The position numbers and the translations under genes were made by a program. Source: an uncultured Oscillospiraceae bacterium (GTDB lineage: Bacteria > Bacillota > Clostridia > Oscillospirales > Acutalibacteraceae). Taken from it: a DNA stretch of 64,000 nucleotides. Below are positions 42,497-51,999 of the stretch, in pieces (position 1 is the first letter of the stretch; each line of letters begins with the position of its first letter). The stretch spans positions 186,001 to 250,000 of the forward strand of contig CABUFC010000001.1 of NCBI GenBank assembly GCA_902490735.1, in the 5' to 3' direction. Under the pieces are notes generated by a model that was given only the letters and a program-made list of their open reading frames with translations, was not told the origin of the DNA and ran no database searches.

Positions 42497-43130
42497 ACTG
42501 ACCAAAAGGATTATTATGAGCACTTTTGGTGTAATACTCAGCGGAATAAGTGTGGGCATTTTTAAATTTTCCGCTTTTGGCGTTGATCCTTTTCAGTCAC
42601 TTATGAGCGGCCTTGATGCGGTAATACCGATAAAATTCGGTACGCTTTATGTTATTACTAATGTTGTTTTGCTGATTGCGGTTTTTTTGCTCGACCGCAA
42701 AAAAATAGGCGCTGCAACTTTTATTAATCTTTTTTTGCTTGGGTATATAGCAGAGTTTTCGCAGTCGATCTGCGGAAAAATCATGCCCGATATCTCGCTT
42801 GGTGCGAGAGTGGCGGTTTTCCTTTTTGCAATAGTTTTGCTCAGTTTTTCATCATCTTTGTATTTCACCTCCAATTTAGGGGTTTCCACCTATGATGCAA
42901 TCTCGCTTGTTTGGTCTTGCAGGCAAAAAAAAATCAAGTTTTCATATTGTAGGATGATATGTGATCTTGTTTGCGTGATGCTGGGGGTTATTCTTATGTG
43001 TTTTGCTGGATTCAATCTGTTGCAAATTTCGGGATCTGTTGGTATCGGCACTATAATAACCGCATTCTTTATGGGCCCGCTTATAGAGTTCTTTAATATT
43101 CACGTATCAAGACCGATTTTAGGCATCTGA
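42486..43130 (+). CDS. YczE/YitT-type integral membrane protein
   Basis: 214 aa, about five to six membrane segments. GISVGIFKFSAFGVDPFQSLMSGL and SSLYFTSNLGVSTYDAISLVW are the two related repeats of the COG2364 (YczE/YyaS) family. AAGGAG lies 4 and 7 nt before the two possible ATGs (42486, 42489). Function unknown; transport is presumed. Last gene of the plus-strand run before the terminator. Confidence 0.75.
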   Translation: MMNKLTKRIIMSTFGVILSGISVGIFKFSAFGVDPFQSLMSGLDAVIPIKFGTLYVITNVVLLIAVFLLDRKKIGAATFINLFLLGYIAEFSQSICGKIMPDISLGARVAVFLFAIVLLSFSSSLYFTSNLGVSTYDAISLVWSCRQKKIKFSYCRMICDLVCVMLGVILMCFAGFNLLQISGSVGIGTIITAFFMGPLIEFFNIHVSRPILGI

Positions 43131-43156
43131 AAAAAGAACAAAATCATATTCAATCA

Positions 43157-43185
43157 AAAGGAGCAGATTTTAATCTGTTCCTTTG
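43157..43185. terminator. Terminator before uvrB
   Basis: AAAGGA-CAGA / TCTG-TCCTTT stem around TTTTAA, flanked by A- and T-runs. The sequence after it (CTGTTCC...TGTTTACTT) is the part also found ahead of the uvrB remnant at 24636. Confidence 0.75.
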
Positions 43186-43208
43186 TTTACTTATTAGGGA
43201 TTTTGTAG

Positions 43209-43235
43209 TATAATATTAAATAAGGGAGTGAGAAT
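43209..43235 (+). promoter_or_regulatory. uvrB -10 element and RBS
   Basis: Consensus TATAAT at 43209-43214 without a clear -35 at 17 bp (TTGTTT is 20 bp upstream). AGGGAGTGAG is the RBS before the TTG start. I did not see a clear LexA/DinR site. Confidence 0.5.
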
Positions 43236-45197
43236 TTGGCGGACAAGTTTGTTTTACACTCAAATTATATGCCGACGGGCGACCAGCCGCAGGCGATAGA
43301 CAAATTAGTAAAAGGGCTTGAAGATGGCTTAAAAGAACAGGTTTTATTAGGTGTTACCGGTTCCGGTAAAACCTTTACAATGGCAAATATAATTGCTAAA
43401 GCCAATAGACCGACTTTGGTTTTAGCGCACAACAAAACCTTAGCGGCGCAGCTCTGTTCGGAATTTCGTGAGTTTTTTCCAAATAACCATGTTGAATACT
43501 TTGTTTCTTACTATGATTATTACCAGCCTGAAGCTTATATTCCAGGCAGTGATACTTATATAGAAAAAGATTCATCTATAAACGATGAAATTGATAAGCT
43601 TCGTCATTCGGCTACATGCGCACTTTCTGAAAGCAGAAATGTAATAATTGTCGCCAGTGTTTCGTGTATATATAGTCTTGGTAACCCTATAGATTACCGA
43701 AATATGATTATTTCCGTAAGACCCGATATGGAGCTTTCAAGGGACGATCTTATAAAAAAGCTTGTAAATTTGCAATATGAGCGCAACGATATAAACTTTA
43801 TTCGCAATAAATTTCGCGTCAGAGGCGACACGGTTGAGGTTTTTCCCGTATACTCTCATGAAAATGCTATTAGAATTGAATTTTTTGGTGATACGGTAGA
43901 AAAAATATCTGAAATAAATCCGCTTACCGGTGAACAAAAAACCATTTTAGGCCATATCGGCATTTATCCTGCAAGCCATTATATAGTTCCTCCTGATGAG
44001 ATGAAGATTGCGATTGCAAGGATTAATGATGAAATGGAAGAGCGCGTAAAATACTTTACTGAGCGCGGCAAGCTTATAGAAGCACAGCGCATTAGGCAGC
44101 GCACCGAATATGATATGGAAATGCTTCAGGAAATTGGCACCTGTAAAGGTATTGAAAATTACTCGCGCGTGCTTTCCGGAAGGGCGCCCGGTAGTATACC
44201 TTTTACACTTTTAGATTATTTTCCTGATGATTTTTTGCTGTTTGTAGATGAAAGCCACGTAACTTTACCTCAGGTTAGGGGAATGTATGGCGGCGACCGT
44301 GCAAGAAAAGAAAATTTAGTTGAGTACGGATTTCGCCTTCCATCTGCTTTTGATAACAGGCCTTTAAATTTTGATGAATTTTATAATAAAATCGGACAGG
44401 TAATATTTGTTTCAGCTACTCCCGGCGAATTCGAAAGGGAAAAGTCGGCTCAGCTTGTTGAACAGGTTATAAGGCCAACCGGCTTAATTGATCCAGAAGT
44501 AATTGTAAAGCCAACCGACGGACAGATTGATGATTTAATCGGCGAAATTAATGCAAGGATAGATAAAAACGAACGTGTGCTTGTTACAACGCTAACTAAA
44601 AAGCAGGCAGAAAGTCTTACCGAATATCTTGAAAATACCGGCATTAAAGTTCGTTATATGCATTATGATATTGATACTATTGAGCGCATGGAGATTATTC
44701 GCGATTTAAGACTTGGTGAATTTGACGTGCTTGTAGGAATAAACCTTTTGCGCGAAGGCTTAGATATTCCTGAAGTTTCTTTGGTTGCAATTTTGGATGC
44801 CGATAAAGAAGGCTTTTTACGCAGCGAAACATCTTTAATACAAACTATCGGCCGTGCTGCAAGAAATGCTAATGGTAAAGTCATTATGTATGCAGATAAT
44901 GTTACAAATTCAATGTATAATGCAATTAACGAAACTTTAAGACGACGCAGCATTCAGCAAAAGTATAACGAAGATCATAACATTGTTCCAAAAACAATTG
45001 TTAAAGATGTTCGTGAAATTATTGAAATTACGCCAAAAACTACTGCAGATAAAAAATTCAGCAATAAAAAGCTTACAAAAAATGAACGTGAAAAGATTAT
45101 TGCAAAATTAACCGCCGAAATGAAGCAAGCTTCAAAAATGCTCGAATTTGAGCATGCGGCATATCTACGTGATAAAATACGTGAGCTTAGAGATTAG
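43236..45197 (+). CDS. uvrB: Excinuclease ABC subunit UvrB
   Basis: 653 aa from TTG 43236. Walker A GVTGSGKT is at residues 39-46, the beta-hairpin region SYYDYYQPEAYIP at about 91-103, helicase motifs DESHVTLPQ, SATPGEFE, TLTKKQAESL and GRAARNANG are present, and the C-terminal UVR motif (MLEFEHAAYLRDKIRELRD) binds UvrC. Complete. With UvrA and UvrC it performs nucleotide excision repair. Two decayed copies of its 5' end lie 17-18.5 kb upstream. Confidence 0.97.
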   Translation: MADKFVLHSNYMPTGDQPQAIDKLVKGLEDGLKEQVLLGVTGSGKTFTMANIIAKANRPTLVLAHNKTLAAQLCSEFREFFPNNHVEYFVSYYDYYQPEAYIPGSDTYIEKDSSINDEIDKLRHSATCALSESRNVIIVASVSCIYSLGNPIDYRNMIISVRPDMELSRDDLIKKLVNLQYERNDINFIRNKFRVRGDTVEVFPVYSHENAIRIEFFGDTVEKISEINPLTGEQKTILGHIGIYPASHYIVPPDEMKIAIARINDEMEERVKYFTERGKLIEAQRIRQRTEYDMEMLQEIGTCKGIENYSRVLSGRAPGSIPFTLLDYFPDDFLLFVDESHVTLPQVRGMYGGDRARKENLVEYGFRLPSAFDNRPLNFDEFYNKIGQVIFVSATPGEFEREKSAQLVEQVIRPTGLIDPEVIVKPTDGQIDDLIGEINARIDKNERVLVTTLTKKQAESLTEYLENTGIKVRYMHYDIDTIERMEIIRDLRLGEFDVLVGINLLREGLDIPEVSLVAILDADKEGFLRSETSLIQTIGRAARNANGKVIMYADNVTNSMYNAINETLRRRSIQQKYNEDHNIVPKTIVKDVREIIEITPKTTADKKFSNKKLTKNEREKIIAKLTAEMKQASKMLEFEHAAYLRDKIRELRD

Positions 45198-45216
45198 CTG
45201 CTAAGGAGTATATATT

Positions 45217-48054
45217 TTGAACGACAAAATTGTAATTAAGGGTGCCTGTGAGCACAATTTAAAAAATGTTGATGTTACAATCCCACGTGATAAGCTTGTT
45301 GTGTTTACCGGACTTTCGGGTTCCGGCAAATCCTCACTTGCGTTTGATACGATATTTGCTGAAGGCCAGCGCAGATACATGGAAAGCCTTTCCTCGTATG
45401 CGAGAATGTTTTTAGGCCAGATGGAAAAGCCGAATGTCGATTATATCGACGGGCTGTCTCCGGCAATATCAATTGACCAAAAAACAACCTCTAAAAATCC
45501 TCGTTCTACGGTTGGTACTGTAACTGAAATTTACGATTATTTAAGGCTTTTATATGCACGAGTCGGAATCCCGCATTGTCCAATTTGCGGAAGGGAAATA
45601 TCCCGTCAAACTATCGATCAAATTGTTGACAAGATTATGGAAATACCTTCCGGCAGTAAATTTCAAATTTTGGCACCTGTTGTACGAGGCCGTAAAGGCG
45701 AATATAAAAAAGAACTTGAACGTATTAAAAAATCCGGCTACTCAAGAGCAAGGATTGACGGAATTTTATATGATTTATCCGAAGAAATTAAGCTTGAAAA
45801 AAATATCAAGCATTACATTCAGGTTGTTGTTGACAGACTTATTTTAAAACCTGATATTAAATCAAGATTGTCAGACAGCTTAGAAACGGCATCCGAGCTT
45901 TCCGGCGGTTTAATTGAAATACTTATCGGCGAAGATGAAATATTAGAATTTTCGCAAAACTTCGCATGTCCTGAACATGATATAAGTTTGCAGGAATTAA
46001 CGCCGCGTATGTTTTCATTTAACAATCCGTTCGGCGCATGTCCCAGCTGCACAGGTCTTGGTTTTCATATGAAAATCGACGAAGATTTATTAGTACCGGA
46101 TAAAACCAAGTCGCTAATGGAAGGATGTATTAAAGCATTTGGCTGGGGCGGTGGTTGGCTTGGCGTTAAAACCCAAAATTCAATAGCCGGAATGTATTAT
46201 GAAGGTCTTGGTAAACACTATGGTTTTAATGTAAACACGCCGTGGAAAGATCTTTCAAGTAAAGCTAAAGAAGTTATTCTTTATGGTTCAAACGGTGAAA
46301 AAATAAATATGGTTCGCAATTCCGAATGGGGCGGCGGACGCTATGTTTCATCATTTGAAGGCATCATTCCCAATTTAGAGCGTAGATATAAAGAAACTAC
46401 AAGTGAATATTCAAAAAAAGAAATTGAAACTTTAATGCGCGAACTGCCTTGTCCGCATTGCCATGGCTTACGTTTAAAACCCGAAGCATTATCGGTAACT
46501 GTAGGTGGTAAAAACATTCAGGAATTAGCGGCTTTAAGTGTTGTAGACGCTTCTGAGTTTTTAAACGGCCTTAAGTTTAGTGATTCGGCCACTTTAATTG
46601 CCGGTCCGCTTATAAAAGAAATTTGCTCAAGATTAAACTTTTTATCCAGTGTTGGACTTGATTATTTAACGCTCTCAAGAAGCAGCGGAACCTTGTCCGG
46701 AGGTGAAAGCCAACGAATTCGCTTGGCAACACAAATAGGTTCGTCGCTTATGGGTGTGTTATATATTCTTGACGAGCCTAGTATTGGGCTTCATCAGCGC
46801 GATAATGACAGGTTGCTTGCAACTTTAAAACGTCTTCGTGATTTAGGCAATACGCTAATTGTAGTTGAACATGATGAAGATACAATGAGAGCCGCTGATT
46901 ATATTGTGGATATTGGTCCCGGTGCCGGTGTGCACGGCGGCAAGGTAATAGTAGCTGGCACACCTAAAGAAGTAGCCGATTGCAAAGAATCAATAACCGG
47001 AGATTATTTATCCGGAAGAAAAACAATTCCGGTACCGAAAATGCGCCGTAAACCAAACGGCGATTATCTGGTATTTAAAGGCGCAAAAGAAAACAATTTA
47101 AAGAATATTACTGCTAAAATTCCATTAGGCGTTTTTGTTGCTGTAACCGGGGTATCAGGCTCCGGTAAGTCTTCACTTGTAAATGAAATAATTTACAAAC
47201 ATTTATCATCTGTTTTAATGCGTTCCAAAGAACATCCGGGTAAATTTTCTTCGTGTCAGGGAATAGAACACCTTGATAAAGTAATTAATATAGATCAGTC
47301 GCCAATAGGCCGCACACCAAGATCTAATCCTGCGACATATACAGGCGTATTTAACGATATTCGCGAGCTGTTTAGTCAAACTAAAGACGCTAAAATGCGC
47401 GGATATAATGCCGGACGATTTTCTTTTAACGTAAAGGGCGGCAGATGTGAGGCCTGTGAAGGCGATGGCATTTTAAAAATTGAAATGCACTTTTTACCGG
47501 ACGTTTATGTTCCTTGTGATGTGTGCGACGGTAAGCGTTATAATCGCGAAACACTTGAAGTGCACTATAAAGGCAAAAACATTTATGATGTTCTTGAAAT
47601 GACCGTTGAAGAAGGAATGAACTTTTTTGAAAGTATACCGCGAATTCATAAAAAGCTTAAAACATTGTACGAGGTAGGCCTTGGTTATATTAAAATCGGT
47701 CAAAGTGCGGTAACGTTGTCCGGCGGTGAAGCGCAGCGTGTAAAACTTGCAACTGAACTTTCAAAAAGAGCTACCGGTAAAACTATTTATATTTTGGACG
47801 AGCCCACAACGGGACTTCATACAGATGACGTTAAAAAGCTTTTAGAGGTACTTTCTCGTTTGGTTGATAACGGCAACACCGTTCTTGTTATCGAACACAA
47901 TTTAGATGTTATTAAAACCGCAGACTATATTATTGATTTAGGCCCTGAAGGCGGGCTTCGCGGCGGTGAAATTATTGCAACCGGAACTCCGGAAGAAATA
48001 GCTAAAAACAGCAAGTCATACACCGGCAAGTTTTTAGCTGAAAAGCTAAAATAA
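45217..48054 (+). CDS. uvrA: Excinuclease ABC subunit UvrA
   Basis: 945 aa from TTG behind AAGGAG. Two ABC modules: Walker A GLSGSGKSS (about 31-39) and GVSGSGKSS (about 640-650), signatures LSGGESQR and LSGGEAQR. Zinc fingers are CPICG, CPSCTGLG...CPHCHG and CEACEGDG...CDVCDG. Full length. It recognises damage and loads UvrB; the two genes are 19 bp apart in one operon. Confidence 0.97.
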   Translation: MNDKIVIKGACEHNLKNVDVTIPRDKLVVFTGLSGSGKSSLAFDTIFAEGQRRYMESLSSYARMFLGQMEKPNVDYIDGLSPAISIDQKTTSKNPRSTVGTVTEIYDYLRLLYARVGIPHCPICGREISRQTIDQIVDKIMEIPSGSKFQILAPVVRGRKGEYKKELERIKKSGYSRARIDGILYDLSEEIKLEKNIKHYIQVVVDRLILKPDIKSRLSDSLETASELSGGLIEILIGEDEILEFSQNFACPEHDISLQELTPRMFSFNNPFGACPSCTGLGFHMKIDEDLLVPDKTKSLMEGCIKAFGWGGGWLGVKTQNSIAGMYYEGLGKHYGFNVNTPWKDLSSKAKEVILYGSNGEKINMVRNSEWGGGRYVSSFEGIIPNLERRYKETTSEYSKKEIETLMRELPCPHCHGLRLKPEALSVTVGGKNIQELAALSVVDASEFLNGLKFSDSATLIAGPLIKEICSRLNFLSSVGLDYLTLSRSSGTLSGGESQRIRLATQIGSSLMGVLYILDEPSIGLHQRDNDRLLATLKRLRDLGNTLIVVEHDEDTMRAADYIVDIGPGAGVHGGKVIVAGTPKEVADCKESITGDYLSGRKTIPVPKMRRKPNGDYLVFKGAKENNLKNITAKIPLGVFVAVTGVSGSGKSSLVNEIIYKHLSSVLMRSKEHPGKFSSCQGIEHLDKVINIDQSPIGRTPRSNPATYTGVFNDIRELFSQTKDAKMRGYNAGRFSFNVKGGRCEACEGDGILKIEMHFLPDVYVPCDVCDGKRYNRETLEVHYKGKNIYDVLEMTVEEGMNFFESIPRIHKKLKTLYEVGLGYIKIGQSAVTLSGGEAQRVKLATELSKRATGKTIYILDEPTTGLHTDDVKKLLEVLSRLVDNGNTVLVIEHNLDVIKTADYIIDLGPEGGLRGGEIIATGTPEEIAKNSKSYTGKFLAEKLK

Positions 48055-48077
48055 TTTACAATTTATTAATATAGATA

Positions 48078-48107
48078 TTGTTTTAGTGTCGGGTTTTATA
48101 GTATAAT
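48078..48107 (+). promoter_or_regulatory. Promoter of the DUF5685-dnaJ run
   Basis: TTGTTT (48078-48083), 18-bp spacer, consensus TATAAT (48102-48107). Confidence 0.6.
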
Positions 48108-48128
48108 TGATAAAAGGCGGTGAAGGGC

Positions 48129-48980
48129 TTGTTTGGATATGTCGTACCAAATAAAAATGAACTACGCATAAAAGAGTATGAAATGTACAAAGCTGTTTAC
48201 TGCAGTTTATGCAAAAAATTAGGCCGGGAGTATGGCATTTTTGCCAGATTTTCTTTAAGCTATGATTTTACTTTTATGGCATTTTTAGAAATAGCGCTTA
48301 AAGACGGATGTGATAATATTGAAAGTCGTCACTGCGTGTACAACCCTTTAAAAAAATGCAAATATCTTAAAAATAAAAACAGTCTTGATACAACTGCGGC
48401 TATGGCGGCAATACTTTTATATTATAAGCTTTTAGACAATGTTAAAGATGAAAAAGGCTTTAAAAAGTTGTTTTTTATGCTTGCTTCTAAAATTTATAAG
48501 CGCTATTATAATAAAGCATCTAAGCTTTTTCCTGAGTATGACGCATATGCTTCAAATTATATTAATTTGCAAAATCAACTCGAAGCTAATAATTGCTCAA
48601 ATATCGATGAAATTTCAGAGCCAACCGCAATTATGCTTGGAAACGCCTTTAAATCGATATCAAAAGATAATGAGAAGCCGCTTTATAGGCTTGGTTATTG
48701 CTTAGGCAAGTGGATATATTTAACAGATGCTGCCGCTGATATTGAAGAGGATATAAAAAAGAACAGATTTAATTTTTTAAAAAATTTGTACAAAACAAAA
48801 AAAGAAGCAGCCGATAGCTTGAAGTTTTCTTTAAACTTTTGTCAAAGTGAAGCGGCGCTCGCATTTGAAAAACTTATAATTTACAAGTATAAAGATATAA
48901 TAGGAAACATAATTTATTTAGGTCTTGATTTTGCGAGAAATAACGTGTTTAAGGAGAAAAATAATGAACAACCCGTATGA
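48129..48980 (+). CDS. DUF5685 family protein
   Basis: 283 aa from TTG 48129 (MFGYVVPNKNELRIKEYEMYKAVYC), which has AAGGCGG at 8-nt spacing; a GTG at 48120 overlaps that RBS. All-helical and cytoplasmic. Cys-rich features: AVYCSLCKK and SRHCVYNPLKKCKYL. YLTDAAADIEEDIKKNRFNFL (about residue 200) resembles the D-x3-D acidic helix of squalene/phytoene synthase-like folds, though this is only a motif likeness. Function unknown. It overlaps the J-domain gene by 17 bp, suggesting a joint role. Confidence 0.7.
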   Translation: MFGYVVPNKNELRIKEYEMYKAVYCSLCKKLGREYGIFARFSLSYDFTFMAFLEIALKDGCDNIESRHCVYNPLKKCKYLKNKNSLDTTAAMAAILLYYKLLDNVKDEKGFKKLFFMLASKIYKRYYNKASKLFPEYDAYASNYINLQNQLEANNCSNIDEISEPTAIMLGNAFKSISKDNEKPLYRLGYCLGKWIYLTDAAADIEEDIKKNRFNFLKNLYKTKKEAADSLKFSLNFCQSEAALAFEKLIIYKYKDIIGNIIYLGLDFARNNVFKEKNNEQPV

Positions 48981-49563
48981 GATTTTAGGCGTCGATAAAA
49001 ATGCGACCGATGAAGAAATAAAAAAAGCATATAAAGAGCTGGCAAAAAAATATCATCCGGATAATTACTCTGATAATCCTTTGTCAGGTTTGGCAGAAGA
49101 AAAAATGGAGGAAATTAATTCCGCATATGACGAAATAATGCGTGAACGTAAGTCGCATAAAAAAGGTAATAATTATTCAGGTACAACAAATTTTCCGAAT
49201 ATTCGTGAGCTGATATCTTCCGGAAGATTTGATGATGCTCAAGGCGCATTAGATGCAGTTCCGATTGAACAAAGAAATGCCGAGTGGTATTTTTTAAACG
49301 GCACTGTTTTATATAAACGCGGATGGTTTGACAATGCTTATACCTGTTTTGCTACAGCTTGCAGAATGGACCCTCAAAATCCCGAATATAGAGACGCTTT
49401 AAACCGTATGGGTCGCTCAAGAAATGGATTTACAAGATCTAATAATCCATATGCCGCAAATCCTAATATGGGCGGGTGTTCCGCTTGTGATATGTGTCAG
49501 GCACTCTGGTGCGCAGATTGCTGCTGCGAATGCATGGGCGGCGATTTGATACGTTGTTGCTAA
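48964..49563 (+). CDS. J-domain protein with cysteine-rich C-terminus
   Basis: 199 aa from ATG 48964 with AAGGAG. J domain 1-60 with the HPD motif at residues 31-33 (KKYHPDNYSDN). A TPR-like segment follows (SSGRFDDAQGALDAVPIEQRNAEWYFLNGTVLYKRGWFDNAYTCFATACRMDP). The C-terminal 30 residues have nine cysteines (GCSACDMCQALWCADCCCECMGGD, ending RCC), likely a metal site. It lacks the G/F and zinc-finger regions of true DnaJ, so it is a specialised Hsp70 partner. Confidence 0.83.
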   Translation: MNNPYEILGVDKNATDEEIKKAYKELAKKYHPDNYSDNPLSGLAEEKMEEINSAYDEIMRERKSHKKGNNYSGTTNFPNIRELISSGRFDDAQGALDAVPIEQRNAEWYFLNGTVLYKRGWFDNAYTCFATACRMDPQNPEYRDALNRMGRSRNGFTRSNNPYAANPNMGGCSACDMCQALWCADCCCECMGGDLIRCC

Positions 49564-49564
49564 A

Positions 49565-50095
49565 ATGAGACGTTCTGTTAAAATATCATTTGCGGCTATT
49601 TGCTCTGCAATATCTGTAGTTTTAATGCTTTTGGCATATTTTCCGTTTTTTACTTATTCTGTGCCTGCAATTGCAAGTCTTGCAATTTTAGTTTGCTTCT
49701 TAGAACTTGGAGGTAAGTGGGCAATTTTAAGTTATGTTGTGTCAGTATTGCCCGTTTTTTTATTTGCAGAAAACGAAGCAAAGCTTTTATATATCGTTTT
49801 TTTCGGGTACTACGTTGTTTTAAAAGCATACATAGAAAAATTAAGCATCATTTTGGCTTATATTGCAAAATTTATTTTATTTAACGCAGTAATAATTGTG
49901 TCATACTGCTTTTTGGCGGAGCTTATTGGTGTTTCTTTGAGTGATTTTGGAGAGTTAGGCAAATACGGCGGAATTGTTCTTTTAGTTGCCGCAAATTTTG
50001 TATTTTTACTCTATGATATGTTAATCGGGAAAATTGCCGCAGTGTACTTTATAAGGCTCCATCCGATAATTGATAAAATGCTAAAAAGGTACTAA
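49565..50095 (+). CDS. Small integral membrane protein, unknown function
   Basis: 176 aa with about five to six membrane segments (VVLMLLAYFPFFTYSVPAIASLAILVCFLELGGKW...). The organisation resembles ECF S-component-like proteins, but no binding signature is recognised. It starts 1 bp after the J-domain gene stop and ends 2 bp before the flavoprotein gene, so it is co-transcribed. Confidence 0.6.
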   Translation: MRRSVKISFAAICSAISVVLMLLAYFPFFTYSVPAIASLAILVCFLELGGKWAILSYVVSVLPVFLFAENEAKLLYIVFFGYYVVLKAYIEKLSIILAYIAKFILFNAVIIVSYCFLAELIGVSLSDFGELGKYGGIVLLVAANFVFLLYDMLIGKIAAVYFIRLHPIIDKMLKRY

Positions 50096-50097
50096 AT

Positions 50098-51318
50098 ATG
50101 AGAAGAATTGCAGTAGTTGGCGGTGGTGCGGCAGGTTGCTTCGCAGCAATATTTGCAAGCATGAACGGTTCAGATGTTGTCGTTTTTGAAAAAAATTCAA
50201 GACCTTTGCGTAAAGTTATGATTACAGGCAAAGGCCGATGCAATGTTACAAATGATGCCAATTTTGATAAATTGATGTCATCGGTAGTAAGTAATCCTAA
50301 GTTTTTATATTCTGCTTTTAGCAATTTTGATTGTAAAAATACAGTAGAGTTTTTTAATAAACTCGGAGTTGAATTAAAAACAGAGCGCGGCGGCCGAATT
50401 TTTCCGGTAAGCGACAAGGCTGTAACCATTGTCGATGCAATTTATAAAGCCGCAAAAGACAATAAAGTTAAGTTTGTATTTGAAAATGTTAACAGTATTG
50501 AAGGCAGCTTTTTAATTAACGGTAAATATAAATTCGACAGTGTAATTATAGCTACGGGCGGGCTTAGTTATCCGCTTACCGGTTCAACTGGTGATGGATA
50601 CAAGTTTTCTGCAAAATTCGGACATACAGTTACAGACATTTCACCGTCGCTTGTGCCGTTAGAATCTTCTGATGCTTTTTGTTCAGAACTTTCCGGCCTT
50701 AGTTTGAAAAATGTTGTTTTAAGCGTTTATAATAAAAATAATTTAAATAAAAAAGTTTTTTCAGATATTGGCGAAATGCTGTTTTGTCATTTTGGAATAT
50801 CCGGTCCGCTTGTATTATCTGCATCGTGCCATTTAAACTTTAAAAAATATGAATATGTTGCATTTGTTGATTTAAAACCGGGTCTTGATGAAAGTAAGCT
50901 CGATAAACGAATAACTCGAGATTTTGCTGAAAACGGGAATAAAGCGTTAAATAATATAATCGGCAAACTGCTGCCTGTAAGTTTAGGTAAAACTGTACTT
51001 AATCTTTGCGGCATAAGCGGAGAAAAAAAGGCCTGCACAGTTACAAAAGAAGAAAGATTAAAAATATGCCGACTAATAAAAAGTTTTAAAATATCTATAA
51101 AGGGATCAAGACCTATTAATGAAGCGATAGTTACTCGCGGTGGTGTTAATGTTTTAGAGGTAAATCCTAAAACCATGGAATCTAAAAAGGTGCCAAATTT
51201 ATATTTTGCCGGAGAAATTTTGGATGTGGATGCATATACAGGCGGATATAATTTACAAATTGCATTTAGTACGGGCGCTCTTGCCGGTAAGAGCGCGGCA
51301 CTGAAAAAAGGGGAGTAG
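50098..51318 (+). CDS. HI0933/YhiN-family flavoprotein
   Basis: 406 aa. N-terminal FAD-binding Rossmann motif VVGGGAAGCFAAIFAS followed by VFEKNSRPLRKVMITGKGRCNVTN, the family hallmark. TGGLSYPLTGSTGDGY and a C-terminal FAGEILDVDAYTGGYNLQIAFSTGALAG complete the fold. Members bind FAD (and NAD(P)H is presumed); physiological function is unsettled. Located before cmk. Confidence 0.88.
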   Translation: MRRIAVVGGGAAGCFAAIFASMNGSDVVVFEKNSRPLRKVMITGKGRCNVTNDANFDKLMSSVVSNPKFLYSAFSNFDCKNTVEFFNKLGVELKTERGGRIFPVSDKAVTIVDAIYKAAKDNKVKFVFENVNSIEGSFLINGKYKFDSVIIATGGLSYPLTGSTGDGYKFSAKFGHTVTDISPSLVPLESSDAFCSELSGLSLKNVVLSVYNKNNLNKKVFSDIGEMLFCHFGISGPLVLSASCHLNFKKYEYVAFVDLKPGLDESKLDKRITRDFAENGNKALNNIIGKLLPVSLGKTVLNLCGISGEKKACTVTKEERLKICRLIKSFKISIKGSRPINEAIVTRGGVNVLEVNPKTMESKKVPNLYFAGEILDVDAYTGGYNLQIAFSTGALAGKSAALKKGE

Positions 51319-51322
51319 AATT

Positions 51323-51988
51323 ATGAATATCAATGTTGCGATTGATGGTCCTGCAGGCTCCGGTAAAAGCACAATTTCTAGAGCTGTTGCTAAAAAGCTT
51401 GGATTTATTTATGTTGATACCGGTGCACTTTACAGAACTGTAGGATTAAAGTTAATTAATTTAAAAAACACTGCTGATAATGAAAATAGCGTAGCCGATA
51501 TTTTAAAAGACACTGTAGTTGAGATAAAATTTATTAACGGCGAACAAGTTGTTTTTCTTGACGGGGAATCGTGCAATGACCAAATTCGAACTCCTGAAGT
51601 ATCAATGATGGCTTCAAAATGCTCTGCACTTCCTGTTGTCAGAACTTTTTTATTAAATATGCAGAGAAAAATCGCCGAAAGCAACAACATAATTATGGAC
51701 GGAAGAGACATTGGTACGGTAGTTCTTCCAAATGCTCAAATTAAAATTTTTCTTACTGCATCTAGCAAAGTTAGAGCAACCAGAAGATACAAAGAGCTTA
51801 TAGAAAAGGGGACAGATGTCGACTTTGAATCTGTTCTTAAAGATTTAGAAGAGCGTGATTATAATGACTCTCACAGAAAAATTGCGCCGCTTAAACCATG
51901 TGATGACTCTATTATTGTTGATACTTCAGAATTGTCGCTTGACGAGTCGATAGATAAAATATACAATACAATTTTAGAAAACAAATAA
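51323..51988 (+). CDS. cmk: Cytidylate kinase
   Basis: 221 aa. P-loop GPAGSGKST (residues 9-17), then YVDTGALYRTVG. The CMP-binding insert contains GRDIGTVVLPNAQIKIFLTAS and the lid RRYKEL...DYNDSHRKIAPLKP. It phosphorylates CMP and dCMP. Coupled with plsC and ispH-S1 as in many Clostridia. Confidence 0.95.
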   Translation: MNINVAIDGPAGSGKSTISRAVAKKLGFIYVDTGALYRTVGLKLINLKNTADNENSVADILKDTVVEIKFINGEQVVFLDGESCNDQIRTPEVSMMASKCSALPVVRTFLLNMQRKIAESNNIIMDGRDIGTVVLPNAQIKIFLTASSKVRATRRYKELIEKGTDVDFESVLKDLEERDYNDSHRKIAPLKPCDDSIIVDTSELSLDESIDKIYNTILENK

Positions 51989-51999
51989 GCGGTGATATA

